In this document: positions 1 to 8,939 of the stretch, one piece after another | Position numbering within the stretch: the first letter of the stretch is position 1 | Layout: each line of letters begins with the position of its first letter | Origin: Thermovibrio sp. | GTDB taxonomy: Bacteria > Aquificota > Aquificia > Desulfurobacteriales > Desulfurobacteriaceae | NCBI GenBank assembly: GCA_015488335.1 | Contig: WFNZ01000054.1 | Location: 1-56,412 of the forward strand | DNA length: 56,412 nt | Direction of reading: 5' to 3' | Notes under the pieces: model-generated | The model's database searches: none | What the model was told of the DNA's origin: nothing | What the model saw: only the letters and a program-made list of their open reading frames with translations | Program-made: the position numbers and the translations under genes

Positions 1-735
1 GCATTTGCACACTTCATGCTCCTTAAACCCTCAACCGATATTGTTGAGGGCCACAGGGCAACAACGATAGAGATTGAGGCCAAATTCACCCACCCAATGG
101 AGGGCGGACCCAACATGCCCTTTAAGATCCTTGATAGTGGAGTAGTGGTTAACGGCCACAGAGAGAAGCTCCACTGGAAAAAGGTGATGATTCCGGCTAT
201 GAAAGGATCAAAAAAACTTGTTCCAATGTATAAGGCTGAGTTTAAACTGAGAAGGCCTGGAGTTTACAAGTTCTACATCTACCCAAGTGCCTACTTTGAA
301 CCTGCAGAGGAGCAGTTTATCCAGCAGGTGACTAAAGTTGAGGTTGAGGGATTTGGAATGGAAGAGGGCTGGAACAAGCCCATAGGTCTTAAGGCTGAAA
401 TTGTACCTCTGACAAGGCCTTTTGGACTCTGGGAAGGTAACACTTTCAGGGGAAGGGTCTACTTTAACGGGAAACCTGCAGCAAACGTAAGGGTTGAGAT
501 TGAATACCTTAACACAACCGGAGTAAAGGTTCCTGCAGACGCCTTTGTTACTCAGGTGGTAAGAACAGATAAGGACGGCTACTTTGAATACACAATTCCG
601 TGGGCAGGATGGTGGGGATTCTCTGCAATCGGTTACGGTGGTAAGAAGAGGTATAAAGACGGAAAGCTCTACCCGGTAGAACTTGACGCCGTTATGTGGG
701 TTAAGGCCTATCCCAAACCTGAAGGGGTGAAGTGA
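1..735 (+). CDS. DUF4198 periplasmic protein, NikK-like nickel-binding component (5' partial)
   Basis: The reading frame is open from the first base, and the visible protein begins Ala-Phe-Ala-His-Phe. This looks like the end of a signal peptide (AxA cleavage site) followed by the mature N-terminus, so the true start lies upstream of the window. The body is beta-rich and contains the HPMEGGPNMPF-type segment typical of DUF4198 proteins. These are periplasmic proteins often encoded with nickel/cobalt ECF transporters, where they are called NikK. The stop overlaps the start of the NikM/CbiM gene (TGATG), which places it in the importer operon. Nickel binding through the mature N-terminal His is inference from the family. 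Confidence 0.75.
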   Translation, partial: AFAHFMLLKPSTDIVEGHRATTIEIEAKFTHPMEGGPNMPFKILDSGVVVNGHREKLHWKKVMIPAMKGSKKLVPMYKAEFKLRRPGVYKFYIYPSAYFEPAEEQFIQQVTKVEVEGFGMEEGWNKPIGLKAEIVPLTRPFGLWEGNTFRGRVYFNGKPAANVRVEIEYLNTTGVKVPADAFVTQVVRTDKDGYFEYTIPWAGWWGFSAIGYGGKKRYKDGKLYPVELDAVMWVKAYPKPEGVK

Positions 736-1331
736 TGCATATCTCAGAGGGAGTTCTTCCAGGTTGGTGTCTGATAACCGGTTGGGTTTTAACTTCTGCA
801 GGCCTTTATGTAGGCCTTAAGTCTATAAACGGTAGGAAGATTCCACGGACAGCCCTTCTTTCTGCAGTTTTCTTTGTTGCTTCTCTGATTCACGTTCCTA
901 TAGGGGTGACAAGTGTCCACCTACTTCTCAATGGCCTTGCAGGTGCCCTCCTGGGCTGGGCGGTATTCCCGGCCCTCTTTGTCGCACTTCTCTTTCAGGC
1001 TCTCCTTTTTCAGTTTGGAGGGATAACTGTTTTAGGGGTAAATACGTTTAACATGGCCTTTCCCGGCGTCGTTGCCTACTACGTTGTTAAACCTCTTTTG
1101 AAGAAGGGGACTACAGGCTCTTTAATAGCGGCGGGGGTTCTGGCGGCCCTGATAGGTGTGTTTCTGGCGGCCACTTTCGTCAGTGCAGAGCTTATGAGTG
1201 TAGGGAGCTCCTTCACAAAAACGGCAGAGCTGGCATTCCTTGCCCACATTCCCGTTGCGGCGGTTGAGATGGTAATAAACTCCTTTGTTTTCCTCTACCT
1301 TAAAAAGAGCGGAATTCCCCTGGAGGTTTAG
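735..1331 (+). CDS. nikM: NikM/CbiM-type ECF transporter substrate-binding membrane protein
   Basis: Integral membrane S component of a nickel or cobalt ECF-type importer, with about six hydrophobic segments. I chose the ATG at 735 over the in-frame GTG at 732 because it gives the N-terminus Met-His-Ile-Ser-Glu-Gly. In this family His2 follows the initiator Met and helps coordinate the metal. The sequence continues with the usual LPGW stretch and ends after a last hydrophobic helix. It overlaps the stop of the DUF4198 gene by one base and is followed after 2 bases by the NikL-like gene. The DUF4198 and NikL neighbours favour nickel over cobalt, and no cobalamin genes are visible. Confidence 0.85.
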   Translation: MHISEGVLPGWCLITGWVLTSAGLYVGLKSINGRKIPRTALLSAVFFVASLIHVPIGVTSVHLLLNGLAGALLGWAVFPALFVALLFQALLFQFGGITVLGVNTFNMAFPGVVAYYVVKPLLKKGTTGSLIAAGVLAALIGVFLAATFVSAELMSVGSSFTKTAELAFLAHIPVAAVEMVINSFVFLYLKKSGIPLEV

Positions 1332-1333
1332 TT

Positions 1334-1927
1334 ATGAAAAAGCTTTTAGTTTTTGTCTTCTCCTTTTTATTTGTTTTAACAGCTCAGTCCTTTGCCCATA
1401 AAATATCGGCATTTGTTGACGTTGAAGACGGTAACGTCTCCCTCGTTTCCTACTTCAGCGACGGAACTCCTGCAAAGAACGCTAAGGTAACGGTTTACGA
1501 CTCTAAGGGAAACGTTGTCCTGACGGGAAGAACAAACAAAGAGGGTGAATTTGACTTCAAGATTAAGAAGAGCGGAAAGTATAAGGCCGTTGTTCTGGCG
1601 GAACTCGGCCACAGGGCGGTTGTTAACTTTACAGTGGGAACTCCTGCCACTTCTTCAAGGAGTAAGACTTCTCAGAGTGCCGGAACAAAAACAGCTGTGC
1701 AGAAACAGTCTAAACCCAGTGCTCCGTCGCTTTCAGAGGAGGAGTTCAGAAAAGTTCTGAGGGAGGAGCTCCGCCCCATTCACAGGGAGCTCCTCAAAAT
1801 TGAGGAAGCTCAGAGCTCTATCTCCTACAAGGACGTTATTGGAGGCCTTGGCTGGATATTGGGTATATTTGGAGCTGCTATGTTTGGATACTGCTACAGA
1901 AGGAGAGAAGGTGGAGACGCCTCTTAA
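1334..1927 (+). CDS. nikL: NikL-like accessory component of nickel importer
   Basis: A 197-residue exported protein. An N-terminal signal peptide (residues 1-21) ends Ser-Phe-Ala, and the mature protein would begin His-Lys-Ile, so once more there is a His at the mature N-terminus. Residues 22-100 form a beta-sandwich of carboxypeptidase-regulatory/DUF4198 character. A Ser/Thr/Lys-rich linker and a charged helix follow. A C-terminal membrane helix (about residues 168-187) ends in Tyr-Arg-Arg-Arg. This layout and its place between nikM and cbiQ match NikL, an extra subunit of NikMQO transporters. The gene overlaps cbiQ by 17 bases. Function is assigned from context and architecture. Confidence 0.7.
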   Translation: MKKLLVFVFSFLFVLTAQSFAHKISAFVDVEDGNVSLVSYFSDGTPAKNAKVTVYDSKGNVVLTGRTNKEGEFDFKIKKSGKYKAVVLAELGHRAVVNFTVGTPATSSRSKTSQSAGTKTAVQKQSKPSAPSLSEEEFRKVLREELRPIHRELLKIEEAQSSISYKDVIGGLGWILGIFGAAMFGYCYRRREGGDAS

Positions 1928-2606
1928 CGGAGAGGGACTGTTAAGCCGTTTAGACCCGAGGGTTAAAATAGTTCTCTTTCTTGTCCTTGCCTGGACGGTT
2001 GCCCTTGCCGGCAACCTGCTCCAGGTCTTTGCCTTTCTTCCCCTTGCCCTCCTCTTTTACGCAACGGCCTACAGGAAAACGGCAACCATACTGAAACTCC
2101 TCCTCTTTGCAGACTTTTTTCTCCTCTTTGTTGTTCTTACCCAGCTCTTCTTGGGCTCTCCCTACGAGGGAGTTTTAATCTTCTTTAAATCAACGGTTAT
2201 TGTTCTCTTCTCCCTGTTGCTACTTACCACCTCTTCCGTTTTTGACCTCCTCCACGCACTCCACCATCTAAAAGTCCCAAATAAACTTCTCCAGATAACT
2301 TTCTTCTTCTACAGATACCTCTTTACAGTGAAAGATCAGCTTCAACTTGCAGAGAAGTCTGCAAAATCAAGGGGATTTATACCTAAAACTTCAATTCAAA
2401 CTTACAAAACATACGCTTACTTTATGGGAAATCTTCTGTTAAAGAGCTATTTTAAGTCTGAAAACGTCTATAAAGCCCTGATTTCAAGGGGATTTAAGGG
2501 ATACTTCCCCGTATTCAGGCACTTTGAACTGGGAAAGCTTGATGTCATTTTTGCGCTTTTCACAATTATCTACTGGGGAGTTGCAGTTTGGAGATTCTAT
2601 CTGTAG
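1911..2606 (+). CDS. cbiQ: CbiQ/NikQ energy-coupling factor transmembrane (T) protein
   Basis: The T component that links the metal-binding subunit to the ATPase. It carries Leu-Asp-Pro-Arg-Val-Lys near the N-terminus, a hallmark of CbiQ proteins, then several hydrophobic helices and the conserved A-K-S-R-G-F and S-R-G-F-K-G coupling motifs near residues 140-195. I start it at GTG 1911, preceded by AGGAGAG. This gives a 231-residue protein of normal length. Upstream in-frame sequence lies inside nikL and would add a non-homologous extension. It overlaps nikL by 17 bases and cbiO by 19, suggesting translational coupling. Confidence 0.85.
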   Translation: METPLNGEGLLSRLDPRVKIVLFLVLAWTVALAGNLLQVFAFLPLALLFYATAYRKTATILKLLLFADFFLLFVVLTQLFLGSPYEGVLIFFKSTVIVLFSLLLLTTSSVFDLLHALHHLKVPNKLLQITFFFYRYLFTVKDQLQLAEKSAKSRGFIPKTSIQTYKTYAYFMGNLLLKSYFKSENVYKALISRGFKGYFPVFRHFELGKLDVIFALFTIIYWGVAVWRFYL

Positions 2607-3229
2607 AGAACTTAAGGGTTAAACTTGAAAACAGGGAAGTTTTAAGGAGAGTCAATTTTTCCTTGAAAGATGGAGAGAAAGTTTTTATAACAGGTCCAAA
2701 CGGCGCCGGGAAAACGACTTTCCTTGAAACCCTCATGGGGTTTGTTCCGTTTGAAGGAAAAATCTCATTTAAGGGAAACGAGCTTAAGAGTGAAGATGAC
2801 TTCAGCGTTTTAAGGGGAAGGATGGGATACGTTTTCCAGAACCCAGACGACCAGCTCTTTGCCCCAACCGTTGAAGAGGAGCTGGCCTTTGCTCCACTTG
2901 TTAAGGGATTGAAGAGGGAGCAGGTTAAGGAGATTGTTGAGAGAACCCTTAAGGAGTTTGAGATAGAACACCTGAGGGAGAAGCCCACGTATAAGCTGTC
3001 TGGCGGTGAGAAGAGGATTGTCTCTGTGGCCTGCGTTGTTACTATGGATCCTGAGGTGATTCTTTTAGACGAACCGACAACGGGGCTTGACAGGAACAAG
3101 TGGGAGAAATTAGTTGAGTTCTTTGAGAGGACGGGGAGCTCCCTCATTATCGTAACCCACGACACAAAACTCATGAAAAGGCTGGGCTGGAAGAGGCTTG
3201 TAATGGAAAACGGGGAGCTCCGGGAGTAA
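2588..3229 (+). CDS. cbiO: CbiO/NikO energy-coupling factor ATPase
   Basis: ABC ATPase that powers the metal importer. Visible motifs are Walker A GPNGAGKTT (about residues 37-45), the Q-loop VFQNPDDQLF typical of ECF ATPases, the signature LSGGEKR, Walker B VILLDEPT and the switch His in THDTK. The protein is 213 residues, shorter than the usual 240-280, because the C-terminal extension after the switch region is minimal. The start is a TTG inside the end of cbiQ with GGGGAG about 8 bases upstream. It is the last gene of the importer operon. Confidence 0.85.
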   Translation: MEILSVENLRVKLENREVLRRVNFSLKDGEKVFITGPNGAGKTTFLETLMGFVPFEGKISFKGNELKSEDDFSVLRGRMGYVFQNPDDQLFAPTVEEELAFAPLVKGLKREQVKEIVERTLKEFEIEHLREKPTYKLSGGEKRIVSVACVVTMDPEVILLDEPTTGLDRNKWEKLVEFFERTGSSLIIVTHDTKLMKRLGWKRLVMENGELRE

Positions 3230-3230
3230 A

Positions 3231-3250
3231 GGCAGCCCGAAAGGGCTACC
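3231..3250. terminator. Hairpin between converging cbiO and lon
   Basis: An inverted repeat (GGCAGCCC, loop GAAA, GGGCTACC, one mismatch) lies directly after the cbiO stop and before the stop of lon on the opposite strand. There is no long T run on either side, only TTT on the minus strand. It may act as a weak bidirectional terminator or a 3'-end stabiliser. Confidence 0.45.
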
Positions 3251-3260
3251 AGAAAGGAAG

Positions 3261-5693
3261 TTATTTTGACGTGGCCTTTTCTTTAGTTTTGGATTTACCT
3301 CTTGACTTTTTCCTGCCTTTCTCCTCTGGGTAGAGGGCTATTTCAAAGACCGGCTCAACTCTGTTAACGAATATGAGCTCAATTTTCTTCTTAGCCTCCT
3401 CGGGGAGCTCCTCCATAACCTCCTGTCTGTTCTTCTCAGGAAGGATAACCTTTTTGGCTCCATACCTCAGGGCTGCAAGTATCTTCTCTTTAAGGCCGCC
3501 AACGGGAAGGACTTTTCCGCCTAGAGTTATCTCTCCTGTCATTGCAACTTCCTTCTTAACTTTCCTGCCTGTAAGGGCAGAGAGCATCGCCGTTGCAATT
3601 GTTATTCCGGCCGATGGGCCGTCTTTGGGAATGGCTCCGGCAGGAACGTGGACGTGGATGTCAATCTTTCCAAAGTCCTGCTTTATGTTGTACTTATCTG
3701 CGTTGGCCTTTATGAACCCAAGGGCTGCCTGGGCGGATTCTTTCATAACGTCGCCCAGCCTTCCTGTAAGGATGAGCCTTCCAGAGCCTTTGGTTACTAC
3801 AGCTTCAATGAAGAGAACGTCTCCACCGACGGGAGTCCAGGCAAGGCCCGTTGCAACTCCGACTTCGTCTTCGCCGAGCTCAAGCTCCGGGATGAACTTG
3901 GGAGCTCCCAGTATCTTCTCAACCATCTTCTTTGTAATTCTGTATTTCTTCTCCTTACCTTCGCTTATCCAGAGGGCGACCTTCCTGCAGATGGCGGCAA
4001 TTCTCCTGTCAAGGTTCCTGACTCCTGCCTCCCTAGTGTAGTGGCGGATGATGTGGAGAAGTGCTGAGTCTGTAAACTCAATGTCCTTTTCCGTCAGTGC
4101 GTGGTTCTTCATCTGTTTCGGAACGATGTACCTCTTTGCTATCTGGAGCTTTTCATACTCTGTGTAGCCGGGAATGTTGAGGACTTCTAACCTGTCGTAG
4201 AGGGGTTCCGGGATTGTGTGGGGAGTGTTTGCCGTTGCGATGAAGAGGACTTCGGAGAGGTCAAAGGGGTGGTTTATGTAGTTGTCAACGAACTCCCTGT
4301 TCTGTTCGGGGTCTAAAACTTCTAAGAGGGCTGCAGCCGGGTCTCCCCTGAAGTCAGATGCCATCTTGTCTATTTCATCAAGGAGGATAACAGGGTTTTT
4401 TGTTCCAGCCTTTCTGAGAGCCTGGATGATCTTCCCTGGCATTGCGCCAACGTAGGTTCTCCTGTGGCCTCTTATCTCAGCCTCGTCCCTAACGCCGCCC
4501 AGTGAAATCCTTACAAACTTCCTTCCAAGAGCTCTTGCTATAGACCTTGCAAGTGAGGTCTTTCCAACACCCGGGGGGCCTACAAAACAGATCGTAGGCT
4601 GTTTTACCTCTTTTACTTTCTTCTTCCTCTTTTTGATGAGGGATTTAACGGCAAGATACTCAAGTATCCTGTTTTTAACCTTTTCAAGGTCGTAGTGGTC
4701 TTCGTCTAATATCTTCCTTGCCCTCTCTATGTCTAACTTGTCACGGGTTCTCTTAGACCAGGGGAGCTCTATCATCCACTCAAGCCACGTCCTTAAAACG
4801 GCGGCCTCGGCAGACTCAGGGTGCATCTTCTCAAGTCGGGCAAGCTCCTTTAAAACGGCCTCTTCAACCTCCTTGGGCATTTTTGCTTTTTTAATCTTTT
4901 CCCTGTACTCCTCTATCTCTTTGCTTCTCTCCTCTTCCTCTCCAAGCTCCTTCCTTATGGCCTTCAGCTGCTGCCTGAGGAAATACTCCTTCTGCTCCTT
5001 CTCCATAGACTCACGGGCCTTTGCCCTTATTAGCTCCTGAACTTCTAAGACCTTTATCTCGTGCTCCAACTTCTCGCTAACCTTCTTGAGCCTCTCTATC
5101 GGGTCAACGGTTGATAGGAGGTCTATGGCCTCTTCAGTTGATAGGTCTAACTGGGCTGCTATGAGGTCTGCAAGTCTTCCAGGGTCTTCAATTGACCTTA
5201 AAATGGCAACCATGTCGGGGGGAATCTGTTTCCCAAGGGCAACAACCCTTTCAAGCTGATCTTTTACCAGTTTTACAAGAGCTTCCTCTTCAATGCTCTG
5301 GGGTCTGTATTCCGGTTCAAGAACGTGCTGGAGTTTTGCCTTGAACAGACCGTCTTCCCTTCTCAGTTCTTCAATCTTTGCCCTTCCAAGGCCCTGAACC
5401 AGAATTTTTACCCGGCCGTCGCCCATCTTCATAGCCTTCAGTATCACGGCGACGGTTCCGTAGTCGTAGAGGTCTTCTCTTGTAGGTTCCTCTATCTCCT
5501 TGTTCTTCTGTGTGGCTAAAAAGATGAGCTTGTGCTCCCTTAAAGCCTCCTCAACGGCGTTTAAAGAGAACGGCCTTCCAACAAACAGGGGAGCTATCAT
5601 CATTGGGAAGACGACAACGTCCCGCAGGGGTAAAACGGGGAGCTCCTCTGGAAGCTGTGGTTGATTTATCGGATCGTTAACCATCTCCGCCAT
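3261..5693 (-). CDS. lon: ATP-dependent Lon protease
   Basis: Cytoplasmic ATP-dependent serine protease that degrades damaged and regulatory proteins. The 810-residue protein has the full Lon layout. It has an N-terminal substrate-binding LON domain ([13 protein letters not shown] near residue 18) and a long coiled-coil. The AAA+ module has Walker A GPPGVGKT near residue 370 and Walker B DEIDKM. The C-terminal protease domain has the catalytic Ser in KDGPSAGIT (about residue 693), with the partner Lys downstream in a [10 protein letters not shown] segment. The C-terminus is a Lys-rich tail. The start lies 17 bases inside the end of galU, so the two genes are probably co-transcribed. Confidence 0.97.
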   Translation of the reverse strand: MAEMVNDPINQPQLPEELPVLPLRDVVVFPMMIAPLFVGRPFSLNAVEEALREHKLIFLATQKNKEIEEPTREDLYDYGTVAVILKAMKMGDGRVKILVQGLGRAKIEELRREDGLFKAKLQHVLEPEYRPQSIEEEALVKLVKDQLERVVALGKQIPPDMVAILRSIEDPGRLADLIAAQLDLSTEEAIDLLSTVDPIERLKKVSEKLEHEIKVLEVQELIRAKARESMEKEQKEYFLRQQLKAIRKELGEEEERSKEIEEYREKIKKAKMPKEVEEAVLKELARLEKMHPESAEAAVLRTWLEWMIELPWSKRTRDKLDIERARKILDEDHYDLEKVKNRILEYLAVKSLIKKRKKKVKEVKQPTICFVGPPGVGKTSLARSIARALGRKFVRISLGGVRDEAEIRGHRRTYVGAMPGKIIQALRKAGTKNPVILLDEIDKMASDFRGDPAAALLEVLDPEQNREFVDNYINHPFDLSEVLFIATANTPHTIPEPLYDRLEVLNIPGYTEYEKLQIAKRYIVPKQMKNHALTEKDIEFTDSALLHIIRHYTREAGVRNLDRRIAAICRKVALWISEGKEKKYRITKKMVEKILGAPKFIPELELGEDEVGVATGLAWTPVGGDVLFIEAVVTKGSGRLILTGRLGDVMKESAQAALGFIKANADKYNIKQDFGKIDIHVHVPAGAIPKDGPSAGITIATAMLSALTGRKVKKEVAMTGEITLGGKVLPVGGLKEKILAALRYGAKKVILPEKNRQEVMEELPEEAKKKIELIFVNRVEPVFEIALYPEEKGRKKSRGKSKTKEKATSK

Positions 5694-6567
5694 CTTTCAT
5701 CTCCTTTTTAACTCTTTTTTTCAGGAATTTGAGGAACGGTTCCCTCAAATCCTCTCTCATAAGTGCAAAGTCAACAGTGGCTTGAAGGAAACCCAACTTA
5801 TCTCCTGTATCGTAACGGCTAACCTTTAAAATCCTACCATAGATAGCCTCTCTGCTGTTAAGAAGCTGAATGGCATCTGTAAGCTGTATCTCTCCGCCTC
5901 TTCCAGGGGGTGTTTTCCTGAGGGCGTCAAAGATACCGGGGGTCAGAACGTACCTTCCGGCAATTGCAAGGTTTGACGGAGCTTCTTCTCTACGGGGCTT
6001 CTCAACTAACTCATCAAGTTTTAGGACTTCCTCGTCAACCTCTTTTCCGCCAACTATTCCGTACTTCTCAACTTCCTCTTCGGGAACCCTCTGGAGACCA
6101 ATTACAGAACATCTGAACCTGTTGTAAACCTCTATCAGCTGTCTTATGGCAGGGGGTTCTGAAACCATAACGTCGTCACCAAGGAGAACGGCAAAGGGCT
6201 CGTTTCCAACAGCCGGTTCTGCCGTAAGGATAGCGTGTCCAAGGCCTAAAGGCTCTTTCTGCCTTATGTAGATAAAGTCTGCCATGTCAGGAATTTCCCT
6301 GACGATTTTGAGGAGCTCCTCCTTCCCCTTCTCCTCAAGGTTCCTCTCAAGCTCTAAGTTCCTGTCAAAGTGGTCTTCTATTGCCCTTTTGTGCCTTCCT
6401 GTAACAAAGATTATCTGTTTTATCCCGGCGGCAACAGCCTCTTCAACTATGTACTGAATAACCGGTTTATCAACTAAGGGAAGCATCTCTTTTGGCTGTG
6501 CCTTTGTTGCCGGCAGAAACCTCGTTCCAAGACCTGCTACTGGAATGACAGCCTTTCTTACAGTCAT
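5677..6567 (-). CDS. galU: UTP-glucose-1-phosphate uridylyltransferase
   Basis: Makes UDP-glucose from UTP and glucose-1-phosphate for cell-surface polysaccharide synthesis. The 296-residue length and the N-terminal nucleotide-binding signature [18 protein letters not shown] followed by [11 protein letters not shown] are diagnostic of bacterial GalU. Further conserved stretches are [24 protein letters not shown] and the GDD of LLGDDV. A GGGAGAGGG ribosome-binding sequence precedes the ATG. It is followed by lon with a 17-base overlap and preceded by the RlmI-like gene, all on the minus strand. Confidence 0.95.
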   Translation of the reverse strand: MTVRKAVIPVAGLGTRFLPATKAQPKEMLPLVDKPVIQYIVEEAVAAGIKQIIFVTGRHKRAIEDHFDRNLELERNLEEKGKEELLKIVREIPDMADFIYIRQKEPLGLGHAILTAEPAVGNEPFAVLLGDDVMVSEPPAIRQLIEVYNRFRCSVIGLQRVPEEEVEKYGIVGGKEVDEEVLKLDELVEKPRREEAPSNLAIAGRYVLTPGIFDALRKTPPGRGGEIQLTDAIQLLNSREAIYGRILKVSRYDTGDKLGFLQATVDFALMREDLREPFLKFLKKRVKKEMKDGGDG

Positions 6568-6585
6568 TATCCCTCTCCCTTTTTA

Positions 6586-7788
6586 TTACTTTATTTCCCA
6601 GGGAAACCTCCTGGCAAAGATGCATTTCAGGTACCTTGATTCGGGAATCTGGAGGACAAACGGGTGATCTTTAGCCTGGTAGGTTGTGTATAGAACCTTT
6701 AAAGGTGTTCTCGTGTCAAAGGCTGCGGAGGTCAGTATCTCCTCTAAAATCGGTGGTGTTATGTGGTGAGAGCAGGAGCAAACGACTATACTTCCGCCCG
6801 GTTTCAGCATCTTTAGGCCTCTTAAGAAGAGTTCCTTATAACCCCTCTTTGCCTGTTCAACAACTTTTCTGCTCTTTGCAAAGGCAGGAGGGTCTATGAC
6901 TATTGAGTCAAACTTCTCTCCTCTTTCAGCCATTGATTTCAAGAGCTTAAAGGCATCTCCCTTAACAAATTTGAACCTGTCGGCAACGCCGTTGAGTTCC
7001 GCGTTTTCTCTGGCAAGGTCTAAAGCGAGCTGAGAGCTATCAAGGGCAACAACTTCTCCAGCTTTTCCTATAACGGCAGCATGGATTCCAAACCCTCCAA
7101 GGTGGCAGAAGGCGTCTAAAACCCTATCTCCCTCTTTCACGAACTCTCTGGCAAAGAGGAGCTTGTTTTCCCTCTGATCTAAGAAGTATCCAGTCTTCTG
7201 GCCACCAACTATCTGAACGTTGAACTTTATGCCGTTCTCAAGGATAACCACCCTTTCCGGAATATCGCCGTACAACGGTTGCTCAACCAAGGGCAGCCCT
7301 TCGAGCTCTCTCGTCTGAACTGTTGATTTTTCGTAAATACCTTTCGGTTTAACTACTTCAACGAGAGCTCTAACAACGGTATCTTTAAGGATTTCCATTC
7401 CCAGAGTTGTTACCTGAACAACCAAATACCCGTTGTAGTAGTCAACTATGAGTCCGGGAAGGTAGTCGGCCTCTGAGTGGATTAGTCTGAAGGCTGTGCA
7501 GTTTTCCGGAACGATCTCTTTTCTGTAGGCGAAGGCTTCTGAAATCCTCCTGACGAAGAAGTCGTAGTCTATCTCTTCCTCTTTTTTAAAGGTCAATATT
7601 CTTATTGCTATGTAGCTGTCGGGGTTAATGTATCCTTTTGCCAGAAAGGCTCCCCTGTAGTCTCTGACTATACAGATTTCTCCCGGCCTTGGTCTTCTTG
7701 AGTAAGAGAGTATCTCATTTTTGTATATCCAAGGATGGAAACCTTTTATCCTTTTCTCTTTCCCTTTTTTAATTGAGACTTGAAGCAT
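6586..7788 (-). CDS. rlmI: RlmI-like 23S rRNA (cytosine-C5)-methyltransferase
   Basis: A 400-residue protein with an N-terminal PUA RNA-binding domain (about residues 1-75, with the GFHPWIYKNEI stretch). A central domain and a class I SAM-dependent methyltransferase domain follow. Motif I is VLDAFCHLGGFGIHAA near residue 225, motif IV is DPPAFAKSR, and a Cys-containing SCSHH motif VI is seen further on. This architecture is that of the RlmI/YccW family, which makes m5C1962 in 23S rRNA in E. coli. The exact target here is inferred. It starts 1 base after the next minus-strand gene ends, so it is likely in the same transcript. Confidence 0.85.
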   Translation of the reverse strand: MLQVSIKKGKEKRIKGFHPWIYKNEILSYSRRPRPGEICIVRDYRGAFLAKGYINPDSYIAIRILTFKKEEEIDYDFFVRRISEAFAYRKEIVPENCTAFRLIHSEADYLPGLIVDYYNGYLVVQVTTLGMEILKDTVVRALVEVVKPKGIYEKSTVQTRELEGLPLVEQPLYGDIPERVVILENGIKFNVQIVGGQKTGYFLDQRENKLLFAREFVKEGDRVLDAFCHLGGFGIHAAVIGKAGEVVALDSSQLALDLARENAELNGVADRFKFVKGDAFKLLKSMAERGEKFDSIVIDPPAFAKSRKVVEQAKRGYKELFLRGLKMLKPGGSIVVCSCSHHITPPILEEILTSAAFDTRTPLKVLYTTYQAKDHPFVLQIPESRYLKCIFARRFPWEIK

Positions 7789-7789
7789 C

Positions 7790-8911
7790 TTACCTCCTGA
7801 GGAGAGCTCCCGGCATCATCCTTAAGTACTTTTTGAAACTCTCTCTGTAGGAAATTCTACCTGAGAGGAGCTCCGAGGTAAGCTGTGCCACTTCCTTAGA
7901 GCGTTTCAATACAAAGAAATTTAGTCCTTTAAGAGAGAAAAAGAGTTTTCCTACTATACGAGCCCATTTAAACTCTTCTCCAAAAAGCGAGTTGATTGCC
8001 GTTTCATAGCTACTCAAACGGCTCAGTTCTCCAGTTTTAAAGAACTGTCTTACAACTCCTGCAGCAACTGTTCCACTTTTTACAGCGTAGTAGATACCCT
8101 CCCCGGTTAACGGATCAACTAACCCTCCGGCGTCTCCGAGGAAGAGAATGTGAGGCCTGTAAACGTCGTTCTGGCTTTTCCCTGCCGGAATGGGGAAGCC
8201 GGAGCTCCACGTCTCTTTCCCCGTTAAGCCGTGTTTTCTGTTGAACTGCGAAAGGATTTCCCTAAGGGATGCTGTTACTTTCTTAGACTTAAACTCACCG
8301 ATTCCTGTTGTTACTACATCTCCCTTTGGAAATGCCCAGTAGTAACCCCACTTAAAACCTGTAAAGTCTATTATCAGTTCCTCTCTGGAGTTCTCAACGT
8401 ACGATTCGTATGTAAAACCTATCTCCCTTTTAATTCCCAATTGTCTGGCTATTCTGCTGTTGACTCCGCTTGCAACCAGTAAGACTTTAACTCTATAGCT
8501 GTCCTTTGTTGTGTTAAGGATAACACCGTCAATGTCTTTTTCTACGGTTAAGGCTGTCTCTCCAAGGTGTATATCAAAATGAGAGTGGTTTAATGAGTTA
8601 AACAGGAATGCGTCAAGTTCCTCTCTCTGAGTTAAGTAGGTAAGAACCGTAGTGTAAGAGAGGACAGCTAAACTTTCTTTGTTGTACAGGATAAACCGGT
8701 TGATCCGTTTTCTTACAACAGAGTCAACTTCAGGGAAAAACTCCTTCAGAATTTCATAAGCTTTAGGAGTCAAGCCACCAGCACAAGGTTTTTTCCTGGG
8801 AAAAGAAGATGCACTTTCAATAGCAAGAACCTTAAGGCCGGAACCCTCTAAAACCTTAAGCGCTGAAACACCAGCAGGCCCCAGGCCTACAACTGCCACG
8901 TCGTAAACCAT
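7790..8911 (-). CDS. Geranylgeranyl reductase family FAD-dependent oxidoreductase
   Basis: A 373-residue flavoprotein. It has an N-terminal Rossmann dinucleotide motif (VAVVGLGPAGVSAL), the KPCAGGLTP stretch that is characteristic of the geranylgeranyl reductase family, and the second FAD-binding motif FLGDAGGLVDPLTGEGIYYA. Family members saturate isoprenoid chains of lipids or quinones, or are uncharacterised oxidoreductases. A thermophile with menaquinone could use it to reduce the quinone side chain, but the substrate cannot be told from sequence. It lies between carA and the RlmI-like gene on the minus strand. Confidence 0.75.
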   Translation of the reverse strand: MVYDVAVVGLGPAGVSALKVLEGSGLKVLAIESASSFPRKKPCAGGLTPKAYEILKEFFPEVDSVVRKRINRFILYNKESLAVLSYTTVLTYLTQREELDAFLFNSLNHSHFDIHLGETALTVEKDIDGVILNTTKDSYRVKVLLVASGVNSRIARQLGIKREIGFTYESYVENSREELIIDFTGFKWGYYWAFPKGDVVTTGIGEFKSKKVTASLREILSQFNRKHGLTGKETWSSGFPIPAGKSQNDVYRPHILFLGDAGGLVDPLTGEGIYYAVKSGTVAAGVVRQFFKTGELSRLSSYETAINSLFGEEFKWARIVGKLFFSLKGLNFFVLKRSKEVAQLTSELLSGRISYRESFKKYLRMMPGALLRR

Positions 8912-8939
8912 TTCCCCCGTCCTTTTTATTCTAATGTTA

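Noticed and set aside
2566-3174. Long open frames opposite known genes, such as those opposite cbiO, lon (3373-4041), serA (28382-28894) and cysS (20438-21001)
   Set aside because: They mirror the coding strand of well-supported genes, have low-complexity Ser/Leu/Phe-rich products and no ribosome-binding sequence or family match.
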